Assembly: GCA_030594665.1 (NCBI GenBank)
Contig: JAUVET010000057.1
Location: 1 to 7,840, forward strand
DNA: 7,840 nt
Direction of reading: 5' to 3'
Source: Methanosarcinaceae archaeon
Lineage (GTDB): Archaea > Halobacteriota > Methanosarcinia > Methanosarcinales > Methanosarcinaceae
A program made the translations under genes and the position numbers. Under the pieces are notes generated by a model, which was given only the letters and a program-made list of their open reading frames with translations, had not been told where the DNA came from and searched no databases. Below are positions 1-6,036 of this stretch, piece by piece (within the stretch, counting starts at the first letter, position 1; every line of letters starts with the position of its first letter).

Positions 1-20
1 CGTCTAAAAAAAATGAAAAT

Positions 21-50
21 CGAACCGCGCTGCCTTTTGGTTCCGGTTCG
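21..50. repeat. Short inverted repeat upstream of cofG
   Basis: CGAACCG (21-27) is the exact reverse complement of CGGTTCG (44-50), with a 16-base loop. It could be a hairpin ending an upstream gene that lies outside the window, or an incidental palindrome. No T-tract follows directly, so terminator function is uncertain. Nothing else recognisable lies in 1-140. Confidence 0.3.
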
Positions 51-142
51 GCCGGGTCAATTTACGAAAAAAAGGTTCATGCGCACATAGCAGCATGGCA
101 AATGTTGAAAATGATAGTATAACGTTCGCCACATCATTTGAT

Positions 143-154
143 AAAACTTATGTA
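143..154 (+). promoter_or_regulatory. Possible TATA box for cofG
   Basis: The AT-rich stretch AAAACTTATGTA lies about 27-37 bases before the cofG start codon. That is the distance at which archaeal TFB/TBP promoters set a start site at or just before the ATG. No Shine-Dalgarno sequence is visible before 181, which fits a leaderless or near-leaderless transcript. The match to the TTTATATA consensus is weak. Confidence 0.3.
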
Positions 155-180
155 TTGGTTCTTTCATTAATCCAATTACT

Positions 181-1179
181 ATGCCGGATTTTGTAACATA
201 TTGCCGTAATGTGTTCGTACCTGTAACCAATATCTGCAGGAACAGATGTGGATATTGCGGGTTCAGGTGCGAACCGGATGACAAAGAAGCACACCTTATG
301 CATGTTGAAGAGATCATCCCGATTCTTGAAAATGGAAAAAAAGCAGGTTGTACTGAAGCTCTTTTTACTTTTGGTGAATATGCAGAAGAGGTTGCAGAGT
401 ACAGGGAATGGCTTCAAGACCTTGGTTATTCGACAACAGTGGACTATGTGGCTGAATTATGTGAGATTGCGATCGATATCGGTCTGCTTCCACACACCAA
501 TGCAGGCATACTTGACAGTTCCCGGCTTAAGATCCTGAAACCTTTGAACGCAAGCCTTGGGCTTATGCTTGAGACAACTGCAAAACTTGATGCACCTGAT
601 GATGCGCATTATAATTGTGTGGGAAAGGATCCTGTCGTGCGGCTTGATGCTATTGAAGCGGCTGGAAAACTTAAGATACCATTTACAACAGGGATATTAG
701 TCGGTATCGGAGAGACACCGGATGACAGGATAAATTCACTTCAAGCAATTGCAAATATCCATGAAAGATATGGGCACATACAGGAAGTAATTATCCAGAA
801 CTTTATGCCAAAACCCGATACACCTATGAGTAAACACAAACCCCCTACAAAACAGGAAATGGTGCAAACAGTTTCACTCGCACGTGATATACTGCCTGAA
901 GATGTTGCAGTTCAGGTTGCCCCGAATCTTATTGACCCTTATTTGCTGATACAATCCGGTGCATCGGATCTTGGGGGCGTATCGCCAACAACAATTGATT
1001 GGATAAATCCTGAATCGGAATGGCCAAGTGTTTCCAATTTACAAAAAATGATCAAGAGCGTACAATTACGCGAAAGGTTACCCATTTATCCACAATATAT
1101 TGAAAAAGGTTGGTATGGCAACGGCGTTAAAGAACTTGTGGAAACATTAGCTGATAGAGATGGGTATCGCAAGACTTAA
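181..1179 (+). CDS. cofG: FO synthase subunit 1 (CofG), radical SAM
   Basis: The product is 7,8-didemethyl-8-hydroxy-5-deazariboflavin (FO) synthase subunit 1. With CofH it forms the deazaflavin chromophore of coenzyme F420 from tyrosine and 5-amino-6-ribitylaminouracil in the cytoplasm. The 332-residue protein carries the radical SAM cluster motif CX3CX2C at C19, C23 and C26 (CRNRCGYC). Further family-typical segments are FTFGE (62-66), PHTNAGIL (104-111), GILVGIGET (171-179), QNFMPKPDTP (206-215) and GASDLGGVSP (260-269). The length is normal for an archaeal CofG. The ATG at 181 is chosen because the next in-frame codon upstream of note is a TAA at 142-144, with no ATG, GTG or TTG between, and because archaeal CofG proteins start close to PDFVTYCRNVF. 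No Shine-Dalgarno is visible. cofH follows after an unusual 158-base gap. Confidence 0.96.
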   Translation: MPDFVTYCRNVFVPVTNICRNRCGYCGFRCEPDDKEAHLMHVEEIIPILENGKKAGCTEALFTFGEYAEEVAEYREWLQDLGYSTTVDYVAELCEIAIDIGLLPHTNAGILDSSRLKILKPLNASLGLMLETTAKLDAPDDAHYNCVGKDPVVRLDAIEAAGKLKIPFTTGILVGIGETPDDRINSLQAIANIHERYGHIQEVIIQNFMPKPDTPMSKHKPPTKQEMVQTVSLARDILPEDVAVQVAPNLIDPYLLIQSGASDLGGVSPTTIDWINPESEWPSVSNLQKMIKSVQLRERLPIYPQYIEKGWYGNGVKELVETLADRDGYRKT

Positions 1180-1236
1180 AAATAACATGTTGTATTAAAG
1201 ACCATTCAAATGGCAGATCGATTATGGACATAATGG

Positions 1237-1334
1237 TAATTGTAATTATAACTATAACTATAATTACAATTATAACTATATGACCTGGATATCGACCTAG
1301 ATTTAGACTTAAACCCTAGACTTGGACCTGATCT
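1237..1334. repeat. Hexamer-periodic low-complexity tract with 14-bp AT hairpin
   Basis: Between cofG and cofH, 1237-1278 is seven tandem hexamers of the form TAAYTA (TAATTG, TAATTA, TAACTA, TAACTA, TAATTA, CAATTA, TAACTA). After two extra bases, 1281-1334 continues as nine more degenerate hexamers around GACCTN, ending at the TAA-ATG of cofH. Within the first block, 1237-1250 is the perfect reverse complement of 1259-1272, leaving an 8-base loop (ACTATAAC). The hairpin is almost all A:T. It could be a replication-slippage microsatellite, a terminator for cofG, or a control element in the cofH leader. The structure is read directly; any function is inference. Confidence 0.75.
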
Positions 1335-1337
1335 TAA

Positions 1338-2429
1338 ATGGTGTTTATAAATTCAAATATCCCGGATGATATAATTAAACGTTCTCTTATTGGGGAATGT
1401 ACAAAAAATGATGCTTTGCAGCTTCTTGATGCACAACCGCTTGAACTTTTTTTATTTGCAAATGAGTTGCGAGAAAAAGCTGTTGGAAACACTGTGACGT
1501 ATATTGTCAACAGGAATATAAATTTCACAAATATATGTGTTGGAACCTGTGGTTTCTGTGCATTCAAGGATAATGGCAATGGAGGATTTCGCCTTAGCCT
1601 TGACGAGATAATGGAAAAGGTAAAGGGTGCTGCAAAAACAGGTTCAACAGAAGTATGCATTCAGGGAGGACTTCTTCCTGATGTAAGGCTTGATTTTTAT
1701 CAGGAGATAATTGAATCGGTAAAGTCCGAATTTCCTGACATGCATATACATGCATTTTCTCCAATGGAGGTATATCATGCAGCGCGGTCAAGTAATATAT
1801 CGGTCAAGGATGCGCTTGTCGGACTCAAAAGAAGTGGTCTTGATACAATGCCAGGTACGGCTGCCGAGATACTATCTGACCGTGTACGAAAAGTTATCTG
1901 CCCGAAAAAACTTAAAACTGCAGAATGGGTGGATGTTATCACGCTTGCACACAAGACCGGAATACCCACAACTGCAACGATCATGTACGGGCACATTGAA
2001 ACAATAGAGGAGCGTATCGATCATATTTTGACGATACGAAACATTCAGAAACAAACAGGCGGGTTTACGGAATTTGTGCCACTGCCGTTTATGCCATATA
2101 ACAACAAGATCGGTGAAGAATTGTTAAGATCGGGCAAGTTCAGCACGACCGGACTTGAAGACCTTAAGCTACATGCAATTGCACGTATACTTCTAAACAC
2201 TCATGTTGATAATATTCAGGCAAGCTGGGTAAAACTCGGGAAAAAACTTGCACAATTTGCGCTTAGTTGCGGTGCCAACGACCTTGGGGGTACCCTCATG
2301 GAAGAGAAGATATCAAAGTCGGCAGGTGCAAGCCATGGTGAGTACATGTCACCGGAAGAGTTTAAGTGGTTGATAAGGGGTGCGGGCAGAGATCCGAAAC
2401 AGCGAACTACTAATTATAATGGTGTATGA
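1338..2429 (+). CDS. cofH: FO synthase subunit 2 (CofH), radical SAM
   Basis: This is FO synthase subunit 2, also called 5-amino-6-(D-ribitylamino)uracil-tyrosine hydroxyphenyl transferase. It uses a SAM-derived radical to join a tyrosine fragment to the ribitylaminouracil, and CofG then closes the deazaflavin ring. The 363-residue protein has the radical SAM motif at C67, C71 and C74 (CVGTCGFC). Family segments follow: VNRNINFTN before the cysteines, QGG (109-111), HAFSPMEV (138-145), MPGTAAEIL (171-179), GANDLGGT (312-319) and SAGASHG (328-334). The length matches archaeal CofH. The ATG at 1338 is certain as the earliest start because TAA immediately precedes it. It has no clear ribosome binding site; GATCT at 1330-1334 is only a weak match. 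The stop TGA is one base before the cofC ATG, so the two genes are probably co-transcribed. Confidence 0.96.
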   Translation: MVFINSNIPDDIIKRSLIGECTKNDALQLLDAQPLELFLFANELREKAVGNTVTYIVNRNINFTNICVGTCGFCAFKDNGNGGFRLSLDEIMEKVKGAAKTGSTEVCIQGGLLPDVRLDFYQEIIESVKSEFPDMHIHAFSPMEVYHAARSSNISVKDALVGLKRSGLDTMPGTAAEILSDRVRKVICPKKLKTAEWVDVITLAHKTGIPTTATIMYGHIETIEERIDHILTIRNIQKQTGGFTEFVPLPFMPYNNKIGEELLRSGKFSTTGLEDLKLHAIARILLNTHVDNIQASWVKLGKKLAQFALSCGANDLGGTLMEEKISKSAGASHGEYMSPEEFKWLIRGAGRDPKQRTTNYNGV

Positions 2430-2430
2430 T

Positions 2431-3057
2431 ATGAGAGCAGTGATACCCTACAAAAAAGAAAATGCAAAGTCCAGGCTTTCTCCTGTATTAACACTCGGCG
2501 AACGCGAGGAATTTGTTGAACTCATGCTAAAGGATGTGCTCAGTACTCTTTCCAATGCTGGTATTGATAAAATTGACATCCTCACAACATCTATTTATGG
2601 TGTAGCTGATGACATCGAAGCAAATGTCATTGTTAGCGAATTGGGATTGAATGAGGTACTTAATGAATACCTCACGAAAATCAGCGAGCCTGTTATGATC
2701 ATAATGGCAGACCTGCCGCTTGTTACTACACGGCACATCAATGAGATCACAAATTCTGATGCAGATGTTACAATCGTGCCAGGTAAAGGTGGAGGCACGA
2801 ATATCCTGTACATAAAAGAACCTGCAAAATTCCATGTCAAGTATTATGGATCAAGTTTTAGGACCCATTGCAATATTGCAAAAGATATGTCACAATCCGT
2901 GTATGTATATGATTCATTTTTGGCAAGCATCGACATTGACGAGCCACAGGACCTTGTTGAACTTTTGTTACATGGACATAGCATGGCAAAGGATCATATT
3001 AAGCAGAAATTTGGTATTGAGGTTAGCAAGGGAAGAGTTAAACTTTCGTCTGCATAA
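2431..3057 (+). CDS. cofC: 2-phospho-L-lactate guanylyltransferase (CofC)
   Basis: CofC transfers GMP from GTP to 2-phospho-L-lactate (phosphoenolpyruvate in some relatives), giving the activated intermediate that CofD joins to FO in F420 synthesis. Started at 2431 the protein is 208 residues and begins [16 protein letters not shown], the nucleotide-binding start typical of Methanosarcina-type CofC. Other motifs are MADLPL (92-97), PGKGGGTN (117-124), KYYGSSF (137-143) and DIDEPQDL (168-175). Longer readings starting at GTG 2380 or ATG 2419 exist but add residues that overlap the end of cofH. ATG 2431 fits the family and lies one base after the cofH stop, with GGTG at 2421-2424 as a plausible ribosome binding site. 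cofD and cofE are not in this window. Confidence 0.95.
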   Translation: MRAVIPYKKENAKSRLSPVLTLGEREEFVELMLKDVLSTLSNAGIDKIDILTTSIYGVADDIEANVIVSELGLNEVLNEYLTKISEPVMIIMADLPLVTTRHINEITNSDADVTIVPGKGGGTNILYIKEPAKFHVKYYGSSFRTHCNIAKDMSQSVYVYDSFLASIDIDEPQDLVELLLHGHSMAKDHIKQKFGIEVSKGRVKLSSA

Positions 3058-3080
3058 TAATTAATTTACGATGTCATAGG

Positions 3081-3104
3081 ATATTTTAAATAGTAGTGTA
3101 TATG
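3081..3104 (+). promoter_or_regulatory. Candidate promoter for the Roadblock gene
   Basis: Two TATA-like stretches lie in the 75-base gap after cofC: ATATTTTAAATAG (about 3081-3093) and GTGTATATG (about 3096-3104). Start sites 25 bases downstream would give leaders of about 20 or 5 bases. TTGATC at 3125-3130 resembles part of the methanogen anti-Shine-Dalgarno complement and would favour the longer leader. Which box is used cannot be decided from the sequence. Confidence 0.35.
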
Positions 3105-3132
3105 TTTATTTGGAAAAACAAAGATTGATCAA

Positions 3133-3498
3133 ATGGCAACTACTACTGAGAATTTAAATTGTGTGATAAATGGCCTCACAAAAACAAACCGTATCGGGGC
3201 AGCTGCAGTAGTGTCAAGAAACGGTTTATTGATGGTGTCAACTACCAAATCTGACCATGCACTGACATTTGCAGCAATGTCTGCAACCATGTTCATAGCT
3301 GCCGAAATCGTAACAAATGAAGTTGGAGGCTGGGAGCCTGATAGGCTTGTTGTGGAATCTGAAGATTTCAATCTTATAATTATTGCAGCCAATTCAAAAA
3401 CATTGCTGGTTGCGTTGACTGAAACAAAAGCTGGTTTGGGTATTGTGTTGCACGATATGAAAAAAGCTGCGAAAGAAGTCAAAGATGTTTTGTCATAA
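3133..3498 (+). CDS. Roadblock/LC7 domain protein
   Basis: This 121-residue protein is essentially one Roadblock/LC7 domain. A short N-terminal helix (5-18) leads into a strand pair with the turn VVSRNGLLMVSTT (26-38). A small-residue helix follows (AAMSATMFIAAEIVTNEVG, 47-65), then two strands (LVVESEDFNLIIIAA, 72-86, and TLLVALTETKAGLG, 90-103) and a closing lysine-rich helix (104-121). There is no signal peptide and no transmembrane segment. In prokaryotes such domains usually dimerise and partner small Ras-like or MglA-type GTPases, but no GTPase gene is next to it here, so the partner and role are unknown. It has its own upstream promoter-like sequence and a downstream hairpin, so it may be transcribed alone despite sitting between F420 and lipid genes. 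ATG 3133 is supported by the domain boundary. Confidence 0.85.
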   Translation: MATTTENLNCVINGLTKTNRIGAAAVVSRNGLLMVSTTKSDHALTFAAMSATMFIAAEIVTNEVGGWEPDRLVVESEDFNLIIIAANSKTLLVALTETKAGLGIVLHDMKKAAKEVKDVLS

Positions 3499-3500
3499 TG

Positions 3501-3540
3501 ATGTTATAATAAGTGTCTACTACACTTAATTACACAACAT
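3501..3540 (+). terminator. Nested inverted repeat after the Roadblock gene
   Basis: TAAGTGT (3510-3516) pairs perfectly with ACACTTA (3522-3528) around the 5-base loop CTACT. An outer arm, ATGTT (3501-3505), pairs with AACAT (3536-3540). It begins three bases after the Roadblock stop codon and is followed by AT-rich sequence. It could be a transcription terminator or an operator for the ferredoxin-reductase unit. No long T-run follows, so the role is uncertain. Confidence 0.45.
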
Positions 3541-3560
3541 TTATCTAAACATGAGTAATT

Positions 3561-3580
3561 GCATATTTTACTATATTTTA
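3561..3580 (+). promoter_or_regulatory. AT-rich promoter candidate for ferredoxin-reductase unit
   Basis: GCATATTTTACTATATTTTA contains two overlapping TATA-like boxes 18-37 bases before the TTG start. The upstream box (3563-3570) would give a start site near 3590, which would crowd the ribosome binding site. A start further upstream cannot be excluded. Confidence 0.35.
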
Positions 3581-3585
3581 ATTAC

Positions 3586-3592
3586 AGGTGAT
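3586..3592 (+). promoter_or_regulatory. Ribosome binding site AGGTGAT that fixes a TTG start
   Basis: AGGTGAT is a strong match to the complement of the archaeal 16S rRNA 3' end and lies 5 bases before TTG 3598. The only in-frame upstream codon in reach is a TGA (3589-3591) inside the site itself. The ferredoxin must therefore start at this TTG, as no ATG or GTG is available before the first cysteine motif. Confidence 0.8.
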
Positions 3593-3597
3593 TACTG

Positions 3598-3771
3598 TTG
3601 ACCATTGACGTAAATCGTTATAAATGCGGATATTGCGGCGCATGTGTTGGGGTTTGTCCAACAGGTGCTCTTGAACTGATTGAGACCTGGATCGAAGCAG
3701 ACGAAACGTGCATAAGTTGCGGTATATGTGCCAAAATGTGTCCTGTCGGGGCTATTGAGGTAAACAGATGA
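3598..3771 (+). CDS. 2[4Fe-4S] ferredoxin, partner of geranylgeranyl reductase
   Basis: This small ferredoxin of 57 residues (TTG start read as Met) begins [16 protein letters not shown]. It carries two complete cluster motifs, CX2CX2CX3CP: C10, C13, C16, C20-P21 and C38, C41, C44, C48-P49. All eight cysteines are present, so both [4Fe-4S] clusters should form. It ends with a TGA that overlaps the ATG of the geranylgeranyl reductase (ATGA, 3768-3771), indicating translational coupling. In Methanosarcina acetivorans an adjacent ferredoxin is reported to be needed together with geranylgeranyl reductase for full lipid saturation, and the arrangement here matches that. The inferred role is electron donor to the reductase. 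The gene is short and uses a rare start, so automated callers can miss it. It could also serve other electron-transfer partners. Confidence 0.9.
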   Translation: MTIDVNRYKCGYCGACVGVCPTGALELIETWIEADETCISCGICAKMCPVGAIEVNR

Positions 3772-4994
3772 AAGACCGGTACGATATAGTGGTTGTTGGT
3801 GCAGGTCCCGCAGGTTCCATCGCAGCAAGAAATGCTGCTCAAAAAGGTCTTGATGTGCTGCTTATCGAAAAGAGGCAGGAGATCGGGGATCCGGTCAGAT
3901 GCGCTGAAGGTGTTGGTAAACTTCATTTGAGGCAGCATATTGAACCGGATCCACGCTGGATATGTGCTGACGTAAAAGGATCGCGTATATTCTCACCTGA
4001 TGGTACAAAAGTTGAGATGGCAGAAGAGGTTTCCGGTGGGGAAGTCGGCTATGTTCTTGAACGTAAACTGTTTGACAGGGCACTTGTCAATGAAGCCGCA
4101 TCAGCAGGTGCGGATGTGATGGTCAAAACACGCGCAACCGGACTTATTATTGAAGACGATTATGTTTGTGGTGTTAATATAATGCATCTTGGTGAGGAAT
4201 ACACTATCCGATCCAGGATCGTGATCGGAGCCGATGGTGTGGAATCTAAAGTCGGAAGGTGGGCAGGCATTGACACATCCCTGAAACTTTCAGATATCGA
4301 GACATGTGTTCAATTTTTGGTAGCGGGTATTGAGGTCGATCAGGACTATTGCGAGTTCTATCTTGGAAATAAGGTTGCACCTGCTGGTTATATATGGATA
4401 TTCCCAAAAGGCAAGAATCAGGCGAATGTTGGTATCGGTATACTGGGAAGTAAATCCGGTGAAAATAGGGCAGAGGTGTTACTAACTGATTTTGTTAATA
4501 AGCACCTGCCGGATGGAAAGATCATTGAAATGGTTGTTGGTGGTGTACCTGTTAGCGGTACAATTGAGAGAACGATCGCAAACGGGCTCATACTTATAGG
4601 TGATGCTGCAAGACAATCCGATCCGATCACGGGCGGCGGCGTTATAAATGCAATGGATGCTGCAAAGATAGCAGCAAATGTTGCTGTTAAGGCTATTAAG
4701 GCAGGAGATGTTTCAATGAATATGCTGCAGGAATACGAAAGAACGTGGCGTAAATCAATTGGACACGAGATTGATAATGGTCTCATAGTCAAAGAGACAT
4801 TTGTCAAATTCTCGGATGAAGATTTGAACTCACTCGCGTATTCACTAAAAGATGTGAACTTTACCAGTATGAGCCTTTTAGATCTTCTGTATGCGCTTTT
4901 CAAGGCGAATAAGAAACTACTGTGGGATTTAAGGATATTGTTCAAGGATATTTTGGTGAACGATATCGATTTTAAGCGTGAGTTTAATGATTAA
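3768..4994 (+). CDS. Geranylgeranyl reductase (digeranylgeranylglycerophospholipid reductase)
   Basis: This FAD-dependent enzyme saturates the geranylgeranyl chains of archaeal ether lipids, probably at the inner face of the membrane, with electrons from the adjacent ferredoxin. The 408-residue protein starts with a Rossmann dinucleotide motif, VVGAGPAG (9-16). PVRCAEGV (42-49) follows, with the family's conserved cysteine at C45. IGADGVES (153-160), the YIWIFP motif (208-213) and the second FAD motif [15 protein letters not shown] (278-292) come next. These are the hallmarks of the GGR family within the PHBH-type flavoenzymes, and the length is typical. There is no signal peptide. The C-terminal 45 residues are rich in Leu, Phe and Lys and may be an amphipathic membrane-contacting tail. 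The start overlaps the ferredoxin stop by ATGA. Exact substrate (free lipid, phosphate or phospholipid) cannot be told from sequence. Confidence 0.94.
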   Translation: MKDRYDIVVVGAGPAGSIAARNAAQKGLDVLLIEKRQEIGDPVRCAEGVGKLHLRQHIEPDPRWICADVKGSRIFSPDGTKVEMAEEVSGGEVGYVLERKLFDRALVNEAASAGADVMVKTRATGLIIEDDYVCGVNIMHLGEEYTIRSRIVIGADGVESKVGRWAGIDTSLKLSDIETCVQFLVAGIEVDQDYCEFYLGNKVAPAGYIWIFPKGKNQANVGIGILGSKSGENRAEVLLTDFVNKHLPDGKIIEMVVGGVPVSGTIERTIANGLILIGDAARQSDPITGGGVINAMDAAKIAANVAVKAIKAGDVSMNMLQEYERTWRKSIGHEIDNGLIVKETFVKFSDEDLNSLAYSLKDVNFTSMSLLDLLYALFKANKKLLWDLRILFKDILVNDIDFKREFND

Positions 4995-5020
4995 GGTTCT
5001 TTTTGACATCGTGAGGGTCA

Positions 5021-5034
5021 TTTTTTAAAAAATC
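5021..5034 (+). terminator. T-tract after the reductase gene
   Basis: CATTTTTTAAAAAA lies about 27 bases after the reductase stop codon. Archaeal transcription commonly ends in short T-runs, and the tract is also self-complementary (TTTTTTAAAAAA). It marks the boundary between the conserved gene block and the repeat-rich region. Confidence 0.4.
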
Positions 5035-5035
5035 A

Positions 5036-5110
5036 ACCGCATAGGACGCGGAGTGCGCAGAGGGTGTCTATTTGCCTGTTAACAACTATGTGTGCCTTCG
5101 TGGTTTTTCA
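5036..5110. repeat. Degenerate 9-mer hairpin repeat (CGCAGAG type)
   Basis: AACCGCATAGGACGCGGAG followed by TGCGCAGAGGG resembles the left arm of the hairpin at 7220-7281. CTATGTGTGCCTTCGTGGTT (5088-5107) resembles the opposite arm of a related dispersed repeat. Pairing between the arms is imperfect, so this looks like a decayed copy. No coding potential is evident between 4995 and 5528 apart from the repeat pieces listed here. Confidence 0.5.
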
Positions 5111-5178
5111 TTGTCCCACCTATGGATCATAACTCCACAATGAAATTATTGCAGTGCTAGCTCAAAGCGCCAGACGCG

Positions 5179-5213
5179 CCGGGGCTCTGCCATGGCTTTT
5201 GAAATATATAACT
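5179..5213 (-). repeat. Inverted copy of the AACAGCCATGGCAGAGCC leader repeat
   Basis: Read on the minus strand, this is TTATATATTTCAAAAGCCATGG followed at once by CAGAGCCCCGG. It closely matches the leader repeats at 7058-7090, 7300-7325 and 7571-7600. Its ATG-like triplet lies 32 bases from the end of the adjacent 9-mer hairpin (5225), close to the 32 and 35 bases seen in the right-hand array. Confidence 0.7.
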
Positions 5214-5224
5214 TATTAAATATT

Positions 5225-5340
5225 TCACTGCAAAGGACGCCCACCTCTTATGGAGTTGAGTGCCTGCTACGCTTGCGGGGCGTGCAGATCGCAAAGGACG
5301 CAAAGTTAAAGTAACAATGTCTTTGCGCTCTTTGCGGTGA
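5225..5340. repeat. Imperfect hairpin of CGCAAAGNN 9-mers, with an insert
   Basis: The outer arms TCACTGCAAAG (5225-5235) and CTTTGCGGTGA (5330-5340) pair with one G.T wobble. The inner arms CGCAAAG (5299-5305) and CTTTGCG (5321-5327) pair perfectly around a 15-base loop (5306-5320). The loop, read in reverse complement, matches 12 of 15 bases of the loop of the hairpin at 7484-7556, so the two are inverted copies of one element. The left arm is interrupted at 5241-5285 by the hairpin insert described separately. No coding potential. Confidence 0.8.
5241..5287 (+). repeat. Small hairpin insert, copy 1
   Basis: GAGTTGAGTGCCTGCTACGC (5253-5272) and GCGTGCAGATC (5280-5290) are identical to 7750-7769 and 7777-7787. 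CTGC-T-ACGC (5264-5272) pairs with GCGTGCAG (5280-5287), with one bulged T. The 7-base loop here is TTGCGGG, against CAAAAAA in the other copy. It interrupts a run of 9-mer repeats immediately before AGATC. It resembles a very small mobile or REP-like hairpin element; no transposase is encoded nearby. Confidence 0.7.
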
Positions 5341-5390
5341 AAAATAAAATAAAATAAACTTTCAATCCGTATCTGGAAAAATGATGAATA

Positions 5391-5423
5391 CGCGGGTGTT
5401 CTGCGATGCGGGCGGCGGCATCA
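5391..5423 (-). repeat. Inverted copy of the GC-rich repeat core
   Basis: On the minus strand this reads GATGCCGCCGCCCGCATCGC followed by AGAACACCCGCG. It matches the GC-rich core at 7110-7143, 7339-7373 and 7611-7641. In the reading frame shared by all copies it gives DAAARIAEHPR. It directly adjoins the three stem-loops at 5428-5499. Confidence 0.65.
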
Positions 5424-5427
5424 CAGA

Positions 5428-5499
5428 CCAGCCGTTAGGCTGGATTTAGGTGAAGTGTCGCGTAGGCACGAAGTCAGATACGCTCCATTATATGAAGCG
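5428..5499 (+). ncRNA. Three consecutive stem-loops, candidate structured RNA
   Basis: Stem 1 is CCAGCC/GGCTGG (5428-5433 with 5438-5443), perfect around a GTTA loop. Stem 2 is GTGTC/GGCAC (5455-5459 with 5465-5469), with one G.U pair around GCGTA. Stem 3 is CGCTCCA/TGAAGCG (5481-5487 with 5493-5499), with one mismatch around TTATA. Three compact hairpins in 72 bases outside any gene suggest a folded RNA. One possibility is the RNA scaffold at the right end of an IS200/IS605-type element (omega RNA), but no tnpB gene or remnant is visible here. It is also just downstream of the minus-strand gene at 5529-5972. The strand is assumed; the stems could form on either. Confidence 0.4.
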
Positions 5500-5528
5500 G
5501 TAGTCGCTTATTGTAATTGCTAACCTCC

Positions 5529-5972
5529 TTAATAAGGACCTTCATCAAACATTGTGCAATATGCATTTTTTTCACTTATACATCGAGTTGGGCATGTTTC
5601 ACAAATACTGAGTTGATCGTCCCAAGCTATTGAAATTGAACTCAGCATTTTATTGACCAATCTATCATTAAGCCTTGGGAAATATGATTCCACCATTTTA
5701 TATAAGATGAACACCATGTCGATTTCACCTGATAGTTTTTGTAAGATAACATCCTTCATTTTCTTCGATGCATAAATTGAAAACTCTGCAATCGCTTTGT
5801 CATCGATTTTGTATTTCCTTAGTTTTTTTCCAAGATCTTCCTTAAGCTCATCATAGATACCAATAGATAATTCATAACAAAACCAGTTTAGTTTTATCTT
5901 GTCACTTTCACTAGAATAGAACTATGTAGGTTTTATAGGGCTTATTCCAAATTTATCTTCTTCTGTTTTCAT
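5529..5972 (-). CDS. Cysteine-motif protein with one in-frame TAG codon (pyrrolysine or nonsense)
   Basis: Read from ATG 5970-5972, the frame runs 147 codons to TAA at 5529-5531, broken only by TAG at codon 17 (5922-5924). The first part is MKTEEDKFGISPIKPT. After the TAG comes FYSSESDKIKLNWFCYELS and a mostly helical body. The C-terminus carries CETCPTRC...YC (C124, C127, C131, C139; CX2CX3CX7C), suited to binding zinc or an Fe-S cluster. The start is supported by AGTGAT a few bases upstream and a TATA box beyond it. I do not recognise a named family. If TAG is a true stop, translation could only resume at an internal start such as Met72 (5757-5759), giving 76 residues that keep the cysteines. 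If the organism uses pyrrolysine, the full protein would be made. A TGG-to-TAG mutation is the plain alternative. There is no signal peptide or membrane segment. Confidence 0.6.
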
Positions 5973-6019
5973 TGTTATCATCACTTGATTATGTGTTTGA
6001 TTTAAAATATATCTCACGC

Positions 6020-6032
6020 CATTTTATATAAC
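6020..6032 (-). promoter_or_regulatory. TATA box for the TAG-containing gene
   Basis: On the minus strand CGTTATATAAAAT is a good archaeal TATA box. A start site 25 bases downstream, near 6001, would give a leader of about 29 bases that includes the AGTGAT ribosome binding site near 5978-5984. The presence of promoter and binding site argues that the upstream ATG at 5972 is the original start. Confidence 0.5.
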
Positions 6033-6036
6033 GGTC

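Noticed and set aside
2380..2430. Longer cofC starting at GTG 2380 or ATG 2419
   Set aside because: The extra residues overlap the cofH C-terminus and are not part of the CofC family start. ATG 2431 begins directly with the nucleotide-binding segment MRAVIPYKK.
4418..4945. 175-codon minus-strand reading frame inside the reductase gene
   Set aside because: It is fully antisense to a conserved flavoenzyme, has Ser/Ile/Pro-rich composition typical of mirrored codons, and has no ribosome binding site.
5341..5355. Three AAAAT pentamers after the 9-mer hairpin
   Set aside because: They are too short and common in AT-rich intergenic DNA to carry weight. They are recorded only as low-complexity sequence.
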